Positions 5,833 to 8,496 of a DNA stretch of 8,496 nucleotides are shown here, one piece after another (the first letter of the stretch is position 1; each line of letters opens with the position of its first letter). This stretch comes from an uncultured Methylophaga sp. (GTDB lineage Bacteria > Pseudomonadota > Gammaproteobacteria > Nitrosococcales > Methylophagaceae): NCBI GenBank assembly GCA_946885755.1, contig CAMPHB010000044.1, positions 1 through 8,496 of the forward strand. Direction: 5' to 3'. The notes under the pieces are model-generated. The model ran no database searches. It saw only the letters and a list, made by a program, of their open reading frames with translations, and was not told where the DNA came from. A program made the translations under genes and the position numbers.

Positions 5833-5847
5833 GCACCAGAAGAGTGC
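5833..5847 (-). promoter_or_regulatory. NtrC-like enhancer site upstream of the porin gene
   Basis: GCACTCTTCTGGTGC on the minus strand fits the enteric NtrC pattern GCAC-N7-GTGC, with the right-hand TGGTGC of the well-known glnA sites. Its centre (5840) lies 74.5 bp upstream of the centre of the -12 GC of the sigma-54 promoter at 5764-5779. It touches the nasA stop codon. The same bases can form a TAGCAC/GTGCTA hairpin, but no U-run follows, so a terminator is less likely. Assigning the site to NtrC is inference from the motif. Confidence 0.6.
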
Positions 5848-8496
5848 TAGCTGTCCATCCGGGTGCGGTTCAGCAGTTGTTTTAACTCGGGAACACAGGA
5901 GCCGCAGTTGCCACCGGCCTGACAGGCAGCGGTGATCTGTTCTACCGATTGCAACTTTTTATCCTGAATCGTTTTGCAAATCGTCTGCTCGGCAACGCCA
6001 AAACAGGCACAAACCATCGGGCCCAAATCAGCCTGTCCACCGGGTGCTTTACCCATTAGCAGGCTTTGCCGCTGGGCATTATCGAGTTCAACAGCAGCAA
6101 ATAACTGACTCAGCCAGCTGCGATCCGGTAAATGATGATCCGGACCGATAAAGACCACCGCCTGCAGCTGTTCATTAACCACTTTACCGGCGCGGTAACG
6201 ACCGGCTTTTTTATCAGCAAACTCCAGCCATTCCCCATCATCGCCGACCACCGTTTGTGCCCAGTGTGACGGATTTAACAAAGCCTGTTCACCAGCCAGT
6301 TCATAACGCCAGAATTGCTGGCCTTTGACCTTGACCCAATAACTGGTTTGCGGCAAATCCAGTGGCTGGCGCGACAAAATAAAACCATGCCACAACGCCT
6401 TGAACGGCCGGATAGCCACCGCTGTTTGTTTAGCCTGCGGCTGACCTGATAAGGGATCGGTAATCGGCGCGACTAAGGCATCAGCAATGGCATGCGCAGC
6501 AAACTGGCCGTTCCAGTGAATAGGCACAAACACACTGCCCTGACGCTGCGATTCGCTGCACTGCACACGGCCAATTAACTGACCATACGGGCTCTCAACA
6601 ACCGCCAGCGATTTATCAGCACATTGCCAGCGGGCCGCATCACGCGGATGCATTTCAATAATCGGTTCCGGCGTATGGTTATTCAGTCGTGGCACCCGAC
6701 CGGTGCGGGTCATGGTATGCCACTGATCGCGGATACGACCGGTATTTAAAATCAGCGGATAATTTTCGGTATCAGTGAGTTGGGGTAACTGCGGTTCAAC
6801 CGGCACCATCCGGGCTTTGCCGGACACGGTAAAAAACTGACCATCGGCAAATAATCGCTCGGTGCCTTGGGGTTTGGCAGCGGTTAACGGCCATTGCAAC
6901 GGTTGATAATCCGCAAACTGCGCATCGCTGAAACCGGCCAGCGCACTGATATCAAAATCGCGGCTGCCATCATTTTCAAAACCGGACAACGCCGCATGCT
7001 CACGAAACACATCCAGCGATGAGGTAAATTCAAAAGCCTCAGCAAAGCCCATTCTGGAAGCCACAGCACTAATAATCTGCCAGTCGGCTCTGGCTTCGCC
7101 CGGTGCCGGTAAAAAAGCCCGTTGACGGGAAATACGCCGTTCCGAATTGGTGACCGTGCCGTCTTTTTCGCCCCACGCCAAGGCCGGTAACAAAACATCA
7201 GCCAGTTCGGTGCAATCAGTGCGGGATTCACAATCACTGACGACGACAAATTCGCAGTTTTGCAGCGCCGTTTTGACGGCACCAGCATCGGGCAGACTGA
7301 CCACCGGATTAGTGGCAATGATCCACACGGCTTTGATTTTGCCACTGGCCACATCGGCAAACATATCGACCGCTTTGGCACCGGCAGTGCTGGCAAGATT
7401 ATCGGTACCCCAGAAGCGGCTGACCCGATCGTGATGTTCGCTGTTGCCCAGTTCCATATGCGCCGCCAGTTGATTGGCGAGGCCGCCGACTTCACGGCCG
7501 CCCATGGCATTGGGCTGGCCAGTCATCGAAAACGGTCCCATACCGGGCTGGCCAATGCGACCGGTGGCCAAGTGACAATTGATGATGGCGTTACATTTAT
7601 CGGTGCCGCTGGCCGACTGATTAATACCTTGTGAAAACACCGTGACCGTTTTTTCAGTTTTGGCGAATAACCGGAAAAACTCAGCGACATCAGCTTCGCT
7701 GAGTTCACAGGCCGCAGCAGTTTTGGGAATACTGCCGGTGGTGTCTTTAGCGGCTTTAAGCGTTGCCGCAAAGCCCTCAACATGTTCTTCGATATACGAC
7801 CAGTCGAGCATATCGCTGTCTTTTAAATAATGCAGCAGGCCGTTAAATAAAAACGCATCACTGCCCGGTTTCACTGATAAATGCAGATCGGCAATATCAC
7901 AGGTCGCGGTTTTGCGCGGGTCAATCACCACCACCTGCATTTGTGGCCGCTGTTGTTTGGCGGCACTGATCCGCTGAAACAACACCGGATGACACCAGGC
8001 CAGGTTGGAACCGGTCAGCACCAGCAGGTCACAGTTTTCCAGATCTTCGTAATTACACGGTACCGCATCGCTGCCAAAAGCCCGTTTGTGGGCCGCCACG
8101 GCAGATGACATACACAGCCGTGAATTGGTATCAATGTTACCGCTGCCAATAAAGCCTTTCATCAGCTTATTGGCGGTGTAGTAATCCTCGGTGAGAATTT
8201 GACCGGACACGTAAATCGCCACCGCATCCGGGCCATATTTATTAATCACCCGATGAAACTCACCGGCGACTTTGTCCAATGCCGCATCCCAGCTGGCCCG
8301 CTGGCCGGCGATTTGCGGGTACAGCAGCCGATCTTCAAGGCCAACGGTGTCGCCCAGCGCCGAGCCTTTTGAGCACAAGCGGCCAAAGTTAGCCGGATGC
8401 GCCGGATCGCCGGCGATGGTGACGCTGCCGTCTGATTGTGGCGTCGCCAAAACGCCACAGCCGACGCCACAATAAGGACAAGTTGTGCGGGTGGTA
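5847..8496 (-). CDS. nasA: Assimilatory nitrate reductase, large catalytic subunit (5'-partial)
   Basis: Cytoplasmic molybdenum enzyme reducing nitrate to nitrite. The frame stays open to the window edge; 882 residues are visible and probably fewer than ten N-terminal ones are missing. The [4Fe-4S] cysteines appear as CPYCGVGC at visible residues 6-13 plus a fourth Cys 27 residues on (GRLCSKG), the usual NasA/NapA spacing. NTNSRLCMSS holds the likely Mo-ligand Cys. GMGPFSMTGQPNAMGGREVG and, later, the TGRIRDQWHTMTRTGR region are typical of the bis-MGD-binding domains. The last ~55 residues have CAC and, after a further Cys, NCGSC, a BFD-like [2Fe-2S] domain seen in many NasA proteins. A start at 8450 would be a TTG inside the gene and would remove the first cluster cysteines, so it is not the true start. 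The stop TAG shares base 5847 with an NtrC-like site. No nirBD is visible; it may lie upstream. Confidence 0.95.
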   Translation of the reverse strand, partial: TTRTTCPYCGVGCGVLATPQSDGSVTIAGDPAHPANFGRLCSKGSALGDTVGLEDRLLYPQIAGQRASWDAALDKVAGEFHRVINKYGPDAVAIYVSGQILTEDYYTANKLMKGFIGSGNIDTNSRLCMSSAVAAHKRAFGSDAVPCNYEDLENCDLLVLTGSNLAWCHPVLFQRISAAKQQRPQMQVVVIDPRKTATCDIADLHLSVKPGSDAFLFNGLLHYLKDSDMLDWSYIEEHVEGFAATLKAAKDTTGSIPKTAAACELSEADVAEFFRLFAKTEKTVTVFSQGINQSASGTDKCNAIINCHLATGRIGQPGMGPFSMTGQPNAMGGREVGGLANQLAAHMELGNSEHHDRVSRFWGTDNLASTAGAKAVDMFADVASGKIKAVWIIATNPVVSLPDAGAVKTALQNCEFVVVSDCESRTDCTELADVLLPALAWGEKDGTVTNSERRISRQRAFLPAPGEARADWQIISAVASRMGFAEAFEFTSSLDVFREHAALSGFENDGSRDFDISALAGFSDAQFADYQPLQWPLTAAKPQGTERLFADGQFFTVSGKARMVPVEPQLPQLTDTENYPLILNTGRIRDQWHTMTRTGRVPRLNNHTPEPIIEMHPRDAARWQCADKSLAVVESPYGQLIGRVQCSESQRQGSVFVPIHWNGQFAAHAIADALVAPITDPLSGQPQAKQTAVAIRPFKALWHGFILSRQPLDLPQTSYWVKVKGQQFWRYELAGEQALLNPSHWAQTVVGDDGEWLEFADKKAGRYRAGKVVNEQLQAVVFIGPDHHLPDRSWLSQLFAAVELDNAQRQSLLMGKAPGGQADLGPMVCACFGVAEQTICKTIQDKKLQSVEQITAACQAGGNCGSCVPELKQLLNRTRMDS

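Noticed and set aside
5831..5850. TAGCAC/GTGCTA hairpin after nasA as a terminator
   Set aside because: No U-run follows on the minus strand. The symmetry is better explained by the NtrC-like dyad.
7260..7634. Long plus-strand open frames inside nasA (also 956-1276, 7147-7434 and others)
   Set aside because: They lie antisense to well-conserved genes, lack ribosome-binding sites and give low-complexity or unrecognisable products; they are shadow frames.
8450..8496. Start of nasA at 8450
   Set aside because: That codon is an internal TTG; the upstream codons in the same frame encode CPYCGVGC, the conserved cluster motif, so the gene continues past the window edge.
1..8496. CRISPR arrays, tRNA or rRNA genes
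   Set aside because: No regularly spaced repeats or structural RNA signatures were seen on either strand.

Overview
The window is a nitrate-assimilation locus, with every recognisable gene on the minus strand (transcription runs from high to low coordinates). Gene content points to a gammaproteobacterium: a NasA-type assimilatory nitrate reductase with a C-terminal BFD-like domain, a cyanobacterial-type NrtAB nitrate ABC transporter, an outer-membrane barrel of the alginate-export-like family, and NtrC/sigma-54-looking promoters. Base composition looks close to even. Genus cannot be assigned from the sequence alone.

In transcription order: (1) 8496-5847, nasA, complete except for a few N-terminal residues. 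(2) 5847-5652, a 194-bp regulatory region with an NtrC-like site, a sigma-54 promoter, and a leader holding two A1/G4 hexaloop hairpins, the second overlapping an intrinsic terminator. This is the architecture of an ANTAR-responsive antitermination leader. (3) 5652-4408, a 414-aa outer-membrane porin, closed by a strong terminator (4363-4390). (4) 4349-4235, a second control region with an NtrC-like site, a perfect IHF consensus and a sigma-54 promoter. (5) 4198-2614, an operon of three genes: a 37-aa membrane microprotein, a membrane-anchored NIT (nitrate/nitrite-sensing) protein, and a NasT-like ANTAR antiterminator. (6) 2613-2384, a third control region with an NtrC-like site, a sigma-54 promoter and a structured leader. 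(7) 2383-989, nrtA, then nrtB, which loses homology after residue 274. (8) About 1-144, unrelated DNA rich in short inverted repeats, probably a mobile-element end or an assembly junction.

Inferred working model: under nitrogen limitation NtrC with sigma-54 turns on the porin, the sensor/regulator operon and nrtAB. The porin passes nitrate across the outer membrane, NrtA/NrtB with an ATPase outside the window import it, and NasA reduces it to nitrite. The NIT protein senses nitrate and its partner ANTAR protein relieves termination in the porin leader, adding a nitrate signal to the nitrogen-limitation signal.

The most unusual points are the sensor and effector of a NasR-like system split into two genes with the sensor tethered to the membrane, the unannotated microprotein translated ahead of it, and the visible RNA target of the ANTAR protein in front of the porin gene. 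All functional calls come from reading motifs by eye; no database search was run.
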